The notes: generated by a model from the sequence alone, not told the origin. A stretch of DNA of 64,000 nucleotides from an uncultured Flavobacteriaceae bacterium (GCA_947500385.1 CANMSA010000001.1:558001-622000); one strand, 5' to 3'; shown: positions 51,423 through 61,530, counted from the first letter of the stretch. Numbers and translations are program-made.

Positions 51423-53804
51423 TTATTTTTCAAGTTTTAAAGCTGTTTCGGTCGCGTTCTGTGTCACGGGTACCTCGCCTTTTTTGCTAGATAATATGAG
51501 CAAGGCCGGCAGCAATAAAAAATCAATGATCAAAGCGGCCAAGATGATAATCACGGTAATACGGGCCATATAACTGTTTAGGGCGAACGAAGAGGTAGAC
51601 AGCACCACAAAACCCGATAGCAACACCAAAGTAGTCGTCACCAACGCACGGCCCACCGTCTCAAAAGCATACACAACCGCTTGCTTTGCATCGTACCCCA
51701 GCTCCCTGCGGGCGCGCAAGAACTTGCTCATAAAATGTACCGTGTCATCTACGATAATTCCTAAGGTCATCCCAAAAACAATCACCATTCCCGTATTGAT
51801 CTGCCCTTTGTACAGCGCCCATACTCCAAAACCGACCAAGACCGGCGTTACATTGGGTATGATACTCAACATTCCCAACTTAAAGCTTTGTAAGGCAAGC
51901 ATCAACACCAGAGAGATTAGGATCAATGCTATAATATTGCCATTGAACATACTATCGGCCTGTCGAAACCCAAGTTTGGAAAACATCATGGTGGGGCTTA
52001 CCCCGATTGCATGCATGGGTTCATCGGCATTGGTTCGCAACCACTCTTCCGCCCTTGCAGAAAAGGCGATCATTTCCGCACTGGAAATATTCTTTAAAGT
52101 AGTCGTTACCCGTGTTTCGGACTTGTCTACGTTGATCTGGTTGTTCAAATCGAGCCCAAAGGGGAGGGAAAGCTCATATAACAAAAGAAACTGAGCGGCT
52201 TCTTCCCTATTATCAGGTACCCGATAGTAGGCTTCGTCATCGCCATGCATCGAACGATTAACCCTACGGGCCACCTCGCTAAAGGCATTTACATGCACCA
52301 CTTCCGGTTGTTCGTTCAGCCAGTCTTCAAATTCATTGAGCTTGCTGAGATAGGCCGGATTGTTTATCCCGCCACTTTCACCACTGCCTATGGAGAATTC
52401 CACATTGTAAAAACCGGTAAGATTATCATTGATAAAATCACTGTCGCGTCTGAACTCTACGGAATTATCGAAGTACTCCACGAACTCATCGTTAAACACA
52501 TTCAGCGTGGCCAAATAGGTAAGTCCCGAAATAATTACCAGGGACACTACCGTCAGCCGAATGGGTTGCCTGGTCACAAAGAGGCCCAACTTGGTGTAGA
52601 GATCGCTCTTTTTCTCGGTACGCTCTTCCGCTTTTTTCTTCCAAAGGGGAAAGATGGCCATAAGGGCCGGTAAGGTGGTGGTAGAGTATAAAAAGGCCAT
52701 GGTCATCCCGAATGCCGTAATATTCCCTAAATCCCAAAAAGGCGGCACATCTCCAAAATTCATTGTCAGGAAACCGATTACGGTGGTTAAACTGGTAATC
52801 AAGACCGGCATAAAATTAAGGCGCATACTTTCTACCAGGGCTTCTTTCTTGCTCATCCCATTCTTTCGGGATTTTTGAAGCATGGTGATCAGAATATGGA
52901 TACTGTCGGCTACGGCCAACGTAAGGATCATGGTAGGAAATACCGAAGAAGGTGGGGTAAGTTTGATATCATTAAGCCCAATAAAACCGACCGCACTCAG
53001 TATTGAAAACAACACTACTACCAAGGTAGCAATGGTTGCGAAGAAGTTTCGTGTCAACAAAAAGGTTACCAGCACCACGATCAATAACATGATACCGATA
53101 AGCGCCAAATCGCTCTGCGAAGATTCAAAAAAGGCCGTATTCAAGGGTACCAAGCCGGTTGTATAGACCTCGAACTGTGGATGGTTCTTCTTAAACTCAG
53201 CTACCATTTTTCGAGTGGCCACCGTAACTTCAGGAATCTCGGTGGCACTGTCGATACCTGGCAGACGAAGGGTTACATTGATGGCGGTAACACTGCCCGT
53301 CTCATTAATGATCCGGTGTAAAAGCAACGGCTCTTTCAACGCCTTTGCCTTTATCTCCTTTATTTCGGCTACCGTTTTAGTTCCAGATTCATAGGACAGA
53401 TCATCCACATACAGATCATCCCCAACGGCACTGGTATGTTGAAAATTGGTAACGGCATCTACTCTGGAAGAGTAGGGCGTGTTCCATGCACTGGCCGTTA
53501 ATTCCTCAATGGCCACCAAGTTCGCTTTTGTAAAAACCTCGCCGTCTTTAGGGGCCAAAACAATGACAATATTATCATCTTTTGTATACTTTTCCTGGAG
53601 CGCATCAAAAGCCTCCAATTCCGGATTGGATTCGCTAAAAAAGACATGATAATCCCCATCGAAGGCCATTTTTCCTTGAGACGCCAACCCAATGGCCAAT
53701 AAGGCGGTCAGCAATAGCACCGGCCATTTAAATCTGATTACGAATTCGGCCCATTTCCTGGCAAAGTTGTTGAAAGATTCCCCCGTTTTTTTTAATGCAT
53801 TCAT
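51423..53804 (-). CDS. MMPL/RND-superfamily transporter
   Basis: A 793-residue inner-membrane transporter with twelve predicted spans: one near 25-45, then a large periplasmic loop (about 50-215), a five-helix block (about 220-400, e.g. LALIGIMLLIVVLVTFLLTRNFF), another span near 420, a second loop (about 440-610) and a C-terminal block (about 615-775). Conserved Asp residues typical of proton-coupled RND/MMPL helices are visible (AVADSIHILITML, GIIVDDTVHFM). Cargo is probably hydrophobic (lipid, pigment or drug). Preceded by multiple palindromic elements and the divergent/tandem TetR gene. Confidence 0.93.
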   Translation of the reverse strand: MNALKKTGESFNNFARKWAEFVIRFKWPVLLLTALLAIGLASQGKMAFDGDYHVFFSESNPELEAFDALQEKYTKDDNIVIVLAPKDGEVFTKANLVAIEELTASAWNTPYSSRVDAVTNFQHTSAVGDDLYVDDLSYESGTKTVAEIKEIKAKALKEPLLLHRIINETGSVTAINVTLRLPGIDSATEIPEVTVATRKMVAEFKKNHPQFEVYTTGLVPLNTAFFESSQSDLALIGIMLLIVVLVTFLLTRNFFATIATLVVVLFSILSAVGFIGLNDIKLTPPSSVFPTMILTLAVADSIHILITMLQKSRKNGMSKKEALVESMRLNFMPVLITSLTTVIGFLTMNFGDVPPFWDLGNITAFGMTMAFLYSTTTLPALMAIFPLWKKKAEERTEKKSDLYTKLGLFVTRQPIRLTVVSLVIISGLTYLATLNVFNDEFVEYFDNSVEFRRDSDFINDNLTGFYNVEFSIGSGESGGINNPAYLSKLNEFEDWLNEQPEVVHVNAFSEVARRVNRSMHGDDEAYYRVPDNREEAAQFLLLYELSLPFGLDLNNQINVDKSETRVTTTLKNISSAEMIAFSARAEEWLRTNADEPMHAIGVSPTMMFSKLGFRQADSMFNGNIIALILISLVLMLALQSFKLGMLSIIPNVTPVLVGFGVWALYKGQINTGMVIVFGMTLGIIVDDTVHFMSKFLRARRELGYDAKQAVVYAFETVGRALVTTTLVLLSGFVVLSTSSFALNSYMARITVIIILAALIIDFLLLPALLILSSKKGEVPVTQNATETALKLEK

Positions 53805-53819
53805 AGTTATTAGGTTTAC

Positions 53820-53837
53820 TAGTTGACCAGTCGACTA
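53820..53837 (-). promoter_or_regulatory. Candidate TetR operator 1
   Basis: TAGTTGACCAGTCGACTA is an imperfect palindrome (TAGT-GAC--GTC-ACTA) 16 nt before the MMPL ATG, similar to the sites at 53921 and 54650. Confidence 0.55.
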
Positions 53838-53874
53838 CCAAAAGACCGGTATGTGATGTAATTTGTATTTACTA

Positions 53875-53892
53875 TTATGAGACGTCTCATAA
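53875..53892 (-). promoter_or_regulatory. Perfect 18-bp palindrome before the MMPL gene
   Basis: TTATGAGACGTCTCATAA is identical to its reverse complement. Its core (GAGACGTCTC) differs from the GACC-GGTC motif of the other sites, so another regulator or a hairpin role is possible. Confidence 0.5.
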
Positions 53893-53920
53893 AATCAGAA
53901 ATGGACACTTTTTGTTTTTT

Positions 53921-53952
53921 TATTTAATAGATGACCGGTCGTCTATTAAATA
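53921..53952 (-). promoter_or_regulatory. Candidate TetR operator 2, 32-bp near-perfect palindrome
   Basis: TATTTAATAGA - TGACCGGTCG - TCTATTAAATA: all but two central-flank bases are symmetric. It carries GACCGGTC, the same half-site family (GACC..TCGTCTA) as the TetR promoter site. Lies 117 nt before the MMPL start. Confidence 0.65.
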
Positions 53953-54028
53953 AGCACTGTTATTCCGCCGTCTCGTTTTCCTTACGCATGTACCAATTGA
54001 ATCGTCTTTTATGCCGTGTCGAAAAAAA

Positions 54029-54625
54029 TTATCGAAACAACATGGTCCTTACCATGTTCACAAAATTATCGATCGGATAACTACTTTTCATCTCTTTCAT
54101 GGTGGTCATGGCCCCTTTTCCTGCATCTTCAAAGAAAGCGACCAGGTCCGCGGCGTTCAAATCGGGGTTTACGTCTCCATCTTCCTGTGCTTCCATGACC
54201 ACCTCGGTAATCTCCCTTTGCACAATCGTCTCTTTTTTCAGAATAGCGTTCCGAATATTTTCATTGTGTTCGGCCATCTCATTTCCGATATTACAGGCCA
54301 AACAACCCATTTTGAAATCCATTTCGTTCTTCAGTACTTCATATCGATAGTTATGAAAAGCCAACAATCGTTCTTTTGCCGAAACCTCTTTGTTTCCAAG
54401 TATCTCCCTTGCAGGACCAAACTGGGCTTCAAAATACATTTCGATGGATTTGATAACAAAATCCTCCTTACTTTCAAAGTAAAAATAAAATGACCCTTTG
54501 GGAACTCCCGCAGCATTTACAATGTCATTTACACTGGTGGCATTATATCCCTTTGACCATAGCAAAGCCATACCTTTTTCCAAAAGGGCATCCGCTTTTA
54601 CCTCGTGCTTTAACGTCTTTGGCAT
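54029..54625 (-). CDS. TetR-family transcriptional regulator
   Basis: A 198-residue repressor. N-terminal HTH: ALLEKGMALLWSKGYNATSVNDIVNAAGVPKGSFYFYFESKEDFVIKSIEMYF; C-terminal ligand-binding helices with KMGCLACNIGNEMAEHNENIRNAI, as in the AcrR/YxaF-like group with a TetR_C domain. A Cys pair (KMGCLAC) may respond to thiol-reactive agents, but this is speculative. It lies 225 nt upstream of the MMPL gene on the same strand; both promoters contain the same type of palindromic site, so it likely represses itself and the MMPL export operon. Confidence 0.93.
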   Translation of the reverse strand: MPKTLKHEVKADALLEKGMALLWSKGYNATSVNDIVNAAGVPKGSFYFYFESKEDFVIKSIEMYFEAQFGPAREILGNKEVSAKERLLAFHNYRYEVLKNEMDFKMGCLACNIGNEMAEHNENIRNAILKKETIVQREITEVVMEAQEDGDVNPDLNAADLVAFFEDAGKGAMTTMKEMKSSYPIDNFVNMVRTMLFR

Positions 54626-54642
54626 TTGTTTCTACTGAAGTT

Positions 54643-54665
54643 CAAAAATATGACCACTCGTCTAG
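54643..54665 (-). promoter_or_regulatory. tetR promoter with overlapping operator
   Basis: TATTTTTG (54643-54650) is a perfect -7 element 18 nt before the ATG; TTGG sits about 19 nt further upstream. CTAGACGAGTGGTCAT (54650-54665) lies between them and resembles the TetR sites of the MMPL promoter, suggesting autorepression. Confidence 0.65.
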
Positions 54666-54769
54666 TTTACCAACTATTTGGGTGTTAAAATTTTCCCATA
54701 ACCCCGTAAACAATTTATAATCAAATAGATACATCATATTTTCAAATTGAAAACGGTCATGAACAAGGG

Positions 54770-55681
54770 CTACGCACGTACCAAGGGAAGCGTACTACAG
54801 CGCAAAAGGCCTTCCTGTTTTGAAATTTCGGCATAGGGTATTTCCTCTACAACAAAACCTTGCTCTCGCAACCAGTTGTTCAAACGTGTAAATGTACGTT
54901 CTGACACCACTACTTCCGGAGAAATGGAAAATACGTTGCTGAACATGGCGTACATTTCATCGGAGGTTATTTCGAATACATTTTCTTTCCCAAAGAAATC
55001 GACCAACCACTGATATTCCGATTCGACCAGAAAGCCGTTTTTATGTAGTATTGCCTTCCCTTTTCCCAACGGTTGAAAACAACAATCTAAGTGAAGTGCA
55101 TTCTCCCGGGCATTCTTCGATTTTCGCAGTTCAAAGGCCTTTACGGTCTTATGAGGAAACTGTTGGGTAAGAAACGCCACTGCTTCCGCATTGGTGCGTG
55201 CCGTTATATGTTCCGGGTAATCGGCCGCCGTATAGGTGCCTACAAAAATATAATCGTTCCAAGGCATGACATCTCCTCCTTCTACATGAACCGCTTCCGG
55301 AGGGTGCAGTATGTGGGCTGGATCAATATATTCCAAAACGTGTAGGATCGCTTCGAATTCTTTCTCCCTATCGGGTAAAATATTGGCTTTGATCAGTTTA
55401 TTTTCGATTACAAAGGCAATATCCCTGGAAAAGATTTGGTTGCAATCTTTCAAAACATCCGGTCGAAATACCTCGACCCCATATTTTGTCAATACTTCCA
55501 CAAAGGCGCTCATTTCCCGTACCATATCCTTTTCCACAGGATAGGTCCCCGCCAAAATATGTTCCAGCGATTTTGGGTCGTACGCTTCTTCCGCTGTCGG
55601 CACCGGGCCACAACTCTCAGCGGTTCCTAAAACCACTGCCTTCAAGGTTGAAATTTCGTCGTTGATATTCAAATGGAGCAT
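54770..55681 (-). CDS. Arginine deiminase / amidinotransferase-like protein
   Basis: A 303-residue guanidino-modifying enzyme. Start ATG at 55681 (MLHLNINDEISTLKAVVLG); the longer frame begins with TTG. Motifs: CNQIFSRDIAFVI (substrate loop), VHVEGGDVMPWNDY with the Glu/Asp, ALHLDCCFQPLGKGKAILH with the active-site His, and the terminal catalytic Cys in EGLLRCSTLPLVRA (Cys295). Similar in size and order to dimethylarginine dimethylaminohydrolase or arginine deiminase-family members found in Flavobacteriaceae beside ctlX. Substrate not fixed. Tail-to-head with gltA (both minus), which precedes it. Confidence 0.88.
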   Translation of the reverse strand: MLHLNINDEISTLKAVVLGTAESCGPVPTAEEAYDPKSLEHILAGTYPVEKDMVREMSAFVEVLTKYGVEVFRPDVLKDCNQIFSRDIAFVIENKLIKANILPDREKEFEAILHVLEYIDPAHILHPPEAVHVEGGDVMPWNDYIFVGTYTAADYPEHITARTNAEAVAFLTQQFPHKTVKAFELRKSKNARENALHLDCCFQPLGKGKAILHKNGFLVESEYQWLVDFFGKENVFEITSDEMYAMFSNVFSISPEVVVSERTFTRLNNWLREQGFVVEEIPYAEISKQEGLLRCSTLPLVRA

Positions 55682-55720
55682 GGGCAAAATTTTGGCAAAG
55701 ATAGCATTGTTCCCGCGGGT

Positions 55721-55755
55721 AAAAAAAATGCCCTTTCAACTTTCTGAAAGGGCAT
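55721..55755 (-). terminator. Intrinsic terminator of gltA
   Basis: Stem ATGCCCTTTCA / TGAAAGGGCAT (55728-55755) followed on the minus strand by TTTTTTT. It lies between the gltA stop and the downstream arginine-deiminase-like gene. Confidence 0.87.
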
Positions 55756-55775
55756 CTCTACTTTATCTTCTGCCG

Positions 55776-57062
55776 TTATCGTTTGTCTACTTCAACAAAA
55801 CTACGGTAGTTCGCTCCTGTATATACTTGTCTGGGACGACCGATCGGTTCATTGTTCAAGCGCATTTCCCTCCATTGGGCAATCCACCCGGGAAGTCTTC
55901 CCAGGGCAAACATCACCGTGAACATTTCGGTAGGTATCCCCAAGGCCCGGTATATGATACCAGAGTAAAAATCCACATTCGGATAGAGCTTTCGATCCAC
56001 AAAATAAGGATCTTCCAATGCTTCTTTTTCAAGCCCTTTTGCAATATCTAAAATAGGATCTTCGATTCCCAAATCGGCCAACACCTCATCTGCCGCAACT
56101 TTGATAATCTTTGCTCTCGGGTCGAAGTTTTTGTATACCCGGTGTCCAAAGCCCATTAGCCGAAAAGGATCGCTCTTATCTTTTGCCTTGGCCATATATT
56201 TCTTTGTATCCCCGCCATCCGATTCTATGGCCTCCAACATTTCAAGTACCGCCTGGTTGGCACCGCCATGCAAGGGGCCCCATAATGCCGAAATTCCGGC
56301 AGAAAGAGAGGCGAACAGGCCTGCGTGTGAGGAACCCACGATGCGCACGGTCGAAGTAGAACAATTTTGCTCATGATCTGCATGCAAGATCAAAAGTTTG
56401 TCCAACGCTTCGATAACGATTTCATTCTTTTGGTAAGGCTGTGTCGGTTTTTTAAACATCATCTTATGGATGTTTTCTACATAACCCAAACTGTCATCTC
56501 CATAATCAAGCGGAAGTCCTTTCTTTTTCCGCATGGTCCACGCCACCAGGACTGGAAATTTACCTAAAATTCGAACAATTGCATGGTACATGGCCTTTTC
56601 CGAAGAAACATCTACGGTGGATGGGTTAAAGGCAATCAACGCACTGGTCAAGGACGAGAGTACTCCCATTGGATGGGCCGATTTTGGAAAACTATCCAGA
56701 ATCTTCTTCATCTCCTCGTCTACATGCGATTCCTCCTTGATGTCGGCATGGAACTTAACCAGCTGTTCTTTGTTCGGCAATTCTCCAAAAATCAACAAAT
56801 AGGCTACCTCTAAAAAATCGGCTTTCTCCGCGAGTTCCTCAATGGAATAACCGCGATATCTGAGCACACCCTTTTCCCCATCTAAAAAGGTAATCGCACT
56901 CTTACAGGAACCTGTATTTTTATAACCGGGATCTATGGTGGTGATACCTCCTGTTGCGGAGCGTAAGGCTTTAATATCGATGGCAAGCTCTTCTTCAGAG
57001 CCCATTATCACTGGAAATTCGTATTTCTGACCGTTATATTCTAAAGTAGCTTTGTCTGTCAT
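55776..57062 (-). CDS. gltA: Citrate synthase
   Basis: A 428-residue enzyme that condenses acetyl-CoA and oxaloacetate at the entry of the TCA cycle. Long, type II-like form with N-terminal beta domain (MTDKATLEYNGQKYEFPVI). Key motifs: LILHADHEQNCSTSTVRIVGSSHAGLFAS (active-site His), GPLHGGANQAVLEML, and the second His and Asp-containing FGHRVYKNFDPRAKIIK; C-terminal GRPRQVYTGANYRSFVEVDKR. Monocistronic: preceded by about 117 nt without genes and followed by a terminator. Confidence 0.98.
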   Translation of the reverse strand: MTDKATLEYNGQKYEFPVIMGSEEELAIDIKALRSATGGITTIDPGYKNTGSCKSAITFLDGEKGVLRYRGYSIEELAEKADFLEVAYLLIFGELPNKEQLVKFHADIKEESHVDEEMKKILDSFPKSAHPMGVLSSLTSALIAFNPSTVDVSSEKAMYHAIVRILGKFPVLVAWTMRKKKGLPLDYGDDSLGYVENIHKMMFKKPTQPYQKNEIVIEALDKLLILHADHEQNCSTSTVRIVGSSHAGLFASLSAGISALWGPLHGGANQAVLEMLEAIESDGGDTKKYMAKAKDKSDPFRLMGFGHRVYKNFDPRAKIIKVAADEVLADLGIEDPILDIAKGLEKEALEDPYFVDRKLYPNVDFYSGIIYRALGIPTEMFTVMFALGRLPGWIAQWREMRLNNEPIGRPRQVYTGANYRSFVEVDKR

Positions 57063-57179
57063 TTGTAGTAATTACTTAATTTTAAAGTGAATTGTAAATT
57101 TAAGAAAAACAAGGGACGTTAACAATTTAGTCTTGGTATTTAGGCATTAATTAACGGCGGCTGATACGATAGAAGAATA

Positions 57180-58715
57180 TTATAACAAATACAGCTGTTT
57201 ATAGTAGTTCGTCACCGATTTTTCCCATGTAAATCTCATTTTTTTTGCCGCCGACCGAATGCGTTCCCATTTCTTTGGATCATTCTTAAAGACATCCAAG
57301 GCCAGGTCGAAACTTTTGAGCATATTCCGTATTTTTTCATCGTAGGTATCCCCGTCGAAGGTAAAGCCCGTTTTCATATGTTCCACTGTGTCTATGAGTC
57401 CACCCGTATGATGCACTAAACAGGGGTTTCCGTTCCGCATTGCAAGCATCTGACTAATTCCGCAGGGTTCAAATAAGCTTGGCATAAAATACAGATTCGA
57501 TTCTAGGTAAATAGAGTCTATCAAGTCTTCCGATTGCCCGTTCGTAAATATAAAATTCTGATGTGCATGGCTCATTTCCCTAAAAAGTGCCTCATATTCG
57601 GGAGCGCCCGTGCCCAATAGCATGAAGATACCATCTACTTCGTCGAGCTTTTTTAGGATACTTACGAAGGCCTCCGGGGACCGTTTGAAAAAGTAAAACT
57701 TTTGTTCCGTTAAACGCGCTACACTCGAGACAATGAACTTGGGTTGTTTGGTCACATACTGCATCACTTTCTCCCCGGTATGCGCCAAAAAATCGGCTTT
57801 GTACTTTTTAGATTCTTCTTGTAACCATCGAAACAAGGCCTTTACCGTATTCCGATATAGTTTACCGGTATCGGCTACCCTAATGTTCCCATAGTTGCAG
57901 CCATTTAAAATTCCATAAAGACGCCCCTCATTCTCTGCCTTCAGCAAGTCTTTTTCCAAACCCTCGCCTCCAATAAACTCGGGTGGCGAACTGGGTTTTA
58001 GCACGTCTTCTTTATAGGAGGGGGAAACGGTATGAACGGCATCGGCAAGGCGAATACCCACTGCCATTAAATTCACGCAATCTTGGTAGCGATAATCCAT
58101 CAACGCTTTCTCGTCATAGTCGATTTCGGGAAACCATGTTTTTAAGGAAGAATAATTGTTTTCAAAGGGGCGAATGCCCTGTATCGCCAAATTATGGATA
58201 CTATACACGTATCGCATCTGTTTGAGCGACTTATAGGTCGGGTGGTACTTCTTCAAGAACAACACCAAGCTTGAGTGCCAGTCATGCATATGCACCACGT
58301 CTAGTTTCCCAAAGGCTTCCTTTTTCAAAGCTTCGGCAACGGCGGTGCAAAATATAAAGTACTTTATGGCATCGGTATAGAAGGGCTCGGTAGGATCATT
58401 GTGATAAATGTGTGCAATATCGCCTTCTTCTATCTCAGGATGGTGTATTGCATAATGGTGAACATTTTTAAATTCTTTCTTCGGTATGACCTCATACAAG
58501 TCTGCCGTATAGGTAGTACCGCGCAAAGGAAAATTAAGATGGGTCTTAAAGGTCCCATTTTGATGCAATCTACCATAGGAGGGTACCACTACATGTACCT
58601 TATCTCCCATAGCTGAAATCTGTCTTGGTACATCGCGCACTACATCGCCCATACCCCCGGCCTTGCAATCTGGAATCGCATCATTTTCGGCAGCAACAAA
58701 AAGAAAATTGTTCAT
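57180..58715 (-). CDS. GlgA-type glycogen/starch synthase (GT5), divergent
   Basis: A 511-residue GT-B glycosyltransferase using ADP- or UDP-glucose. N-terminal KAGGMGDVVRDVPRQI in place of the usual K-x-GGL-x-D motif; HMHDWHSSLVLFLKKYHP; YSIHNLAIQGIRPFENN; HTVSPSYKEDVL; GILNGCNYGN; and the donor site SLFEPCGISQMLAMRNGNPCLVHHTGGLIDTV with the E-x7-E-like Glu. The length (511) is that of GlgA. It stands alone between gltA and eno, without glgB or glgC nearby, so may make a different glucan or act on a different acceptor. Confidence 0.9.
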   Translation of the reverse strand: MNNFLFVAAENDAIPDCKAGGMGDVVRDVPRQISAMGDKVHVVVPSYGRLHQNGTFKTHLNFPLRGTTYTADLYEVIPKKEFKNVHHYAIHHPEIEEGDIAHIYHNDPTEPFYTDAIKYFIFCTAVAEALKKEAFGKLDVVHMHDWHSSLVLFLKKYHPTYKSLKQMRYVYSIHNLAIQGIRPFENNYSSLKTWFPEIDYDEKALMDYRYQDCVNLMAVGIRLADAVHTVSPSYKEDVLKPSSPPEFIGGEGLEKDLLKAENEGRLYGILNGCNYGNIRVADTGKLYRNTVKALFRWLQEESKKYKADFLAHTGEKVMQYVTKQPKFIVSSVARLTEQKFYFFKRSPEAFVSILKKLDEVDGIFMLLGTGAPEYEALFREMSHAHQNFIFTNGQSEDLIDSIYLESNLYFMPSLFEPCGISQMLAMRNGNPCLVHHTGGLIDTVEHMKTGFTFDGDTYDEKIRNMLKSFDLALDVFKNDPKKWERIRSAAKKMRFTWEKSVTNYYKQLYLL

Positions 58716-58778
58716 CTTAATTTAGTGTATTGAGTACGTTACAAGATATTCAAATTATTCTTACAAAATAAGCTCCTA

Positions 58779-58831
58779 TCACTAAAAAACCCCTTCAATC
58801 ACCACAAGGGACTGAAAAGGTTTTTTAGTGA
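58779..58831 (-). terminator. Intrinsic terminator of eno
   Basis: Long imperfect stem TCACTAAAAAACC...TTCA / TGAA..GGTTTTTTAGTGA, 15 nt beyond the eno stop; A/T-rich base gives the U-run on the minus strand. Confidence 0.78.
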
Positions 58832-58845
58832 CATTCAAGTAAGGT

Positions 58846-60141
<1,296 letters not shown>

Positions 60142-60171
60142 TTATTTTTTTACAGTTGTTTTTAAAAAGGG

Positions 60172-60179
60172 CAAAGATA
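60172..60179 (-). promoter_or_regulatory. -7 element of the eno promoter
   Basis: TATCTTTG on the minus strand, an exact TAnnTTTG, about 34 nt before the eno ATG. A TTTG lies upstream at a slightly short distance. Confidence 0.6.
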
Positions 60180-60248
60180 CAAAACCATGGCCTCACAAAG
60201 GCCAGCGTAAATGTGATATTACCGCATATATAACACTAATTTAATGTA

Positions 60249-61370
60249 CTAGGCAGATGCTGTAGCAACCGATTTGATCATATCAAAAAACTGGTCGAAC
60301 AGGTATTCGGCATCATGTGGTCCGGGACTGGCCTCCGGATGGTACTGCACAGAAAATACATTCTTACCCTTTACCCGCATTCCTGCAACCGTTTGATCAT
60401 TCAGGTGCACATGGGTTATCTCTAAATTTTCATTGGCCTCGGTCTCCTCTTTATTGATGGCAAAACCGTGATTTTGAGAAGTAATCTCCCCTTTCCCTGT
60501 CAAAAGATTCAAAATGGGGTGGTTGATACCACGATGGCCATTATGCATTTTATAGGTTGAAATACCATTCGCGAGCGCGATTACCTGGTGGCCCAAACAA
60601 ATACCGAATACCGGAATGTCCGTTTCTATCATTTTTTTTGCGGTTGCAATCGCATCCGTCAATGGTTCTGGATCTCCAGGACCATTTGAGATAAAATACC
60701 CATCTGGATTAAAAGCGGCCATCTCCTCAAATGAAGTATTATAAGGAAACACTTTGATGTACGCTCCTCTCTTTTCCAAATTTCGTAATATATTCTTCTT
60801 GATCCCGATATCCAAAGCGGCAATTCGGTAGTCGGCATTCTCATCTCCTACGAAATAGGATTCTTGGGTAGACACTTTGGAGGCCAGCTCCAAGCCCTCC
60901 ATACTGGGAACCTCCGCGAGCTGCTTTTTCAATTCTTCAATTTTATCCACCTCTGTAGAAATAACGGCATTCATGGCACCATGATCTCGTATATAGCTTA
61001 CCAAGGCCCTTGTATCAACGTCAGAGATCGCCAACAACTTATTTTCCTCTAAAAAGGTTTCCAAACTGGCATCGGCGCTTGGTCTCGAATATTCATAACT
61101 GAAGTTGCGGCAGATCAAACCGGCAATTTTAATCGATTCGGATTCCACCTCTTCTTTATTCGTACCGTAGTTCCCGATATGGGCATTGGTGGTCACCATT
61201 AACTGGCCAAAATAAGAGGGATCCGTAAAAATCTCCTGATACCCGGTAGTCCCCGTATTGAAACATACCTCTCCAAAAGAGGTGCCCTCTTTGTCTCCTA
61301 CTGCCTTCCCATAAAAAATAGTGCCATCGGCCAACAATAACAACGCTTTTTTTCTTACTTGATACTTCAT
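60249..61370 (-). CDS. carA: Carbamoyl phosphate synthase small subunit
   Basis: A 373-residue glutaminase subunit that supplies ammonia to CarB for arginine and pyrimidine synthesis. N-terminal domain with LLLADGTIFYGKAVG, GEVCFNTGTTGYQEIFTDPSYFGQ; C-terminal class I amidotransferase triad: nucleophile Cys in VFGICLGHQVIAL, then His and Glu in VFSVQYHPEASPGPHDAEYLF. Length is standard. It follows the rplQ cluster after 184 nt with a terminator between, so is transcribed separately. Confidence 0.98.
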   Translation of the reverse strand: MKYQVRKKALLLLADGTIFYGKAVGDKEGTSFGEVCFNTGTTGYQEIFTDPSYFGQLMVTTNAHIGNYGTNKEEVESESIKIAGLICRNFSYEYSRPSADASLETFLEENKLLAISDVDTRALVSYIRDHGAMNAVISTEVDKIEELKKQLAEVPSMEGLELASKVSTQESYFVGDENADYRIAALDIGIKKNILRNLEKRGAYIKVFPYNTSFEEMAAFNPDGYFISNGPGDPEPLTDAIATAKKMIETDIPVFGICLGHQVIALANGISTYKMHNGHRGINHPILNLLTGKGEITSQNHGFAINKEETEANENLEITHVHLNDQTVAGMRVKGKNVFSVQYHPEASPGPHDAEYLFDQFFDMIKSVATASA

Positions 61371-61497
61371 TTTCCTTGCTCTTCTTTTTGATTAAAACTA
61401 TTCTAGATCTTTACTTTCTACTTCGGATACTTCCGCCGTGGGTCGGTTGACCCCGGCTTAAAAACGGAACCCGCTTTCCACGACACAAAAAAACATA

Positions 61498-61530
61498 AAA
61501 AAAGGATAAGCTTTTAGGCTTATCCTTTTT
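61498..61530 (-). terminator. Intrinsic terminator of the rpsK-rpsD-rpoA-rplQ cluster
   Basis: Stem AAAAAGGATAAGC / GCTTATCCTTTTT around TTTTAG, 24 nt beyond the rplQ stop, followed by a U-rich stretch on the minus strand. Confidence 0.88.

Noticed and set aside
54011-54493. Long plus-strand frame across tetR
   Set aside because: Antisense shadow of the tetR gene, whose HTH and domain pattern are clear on the minus strand.
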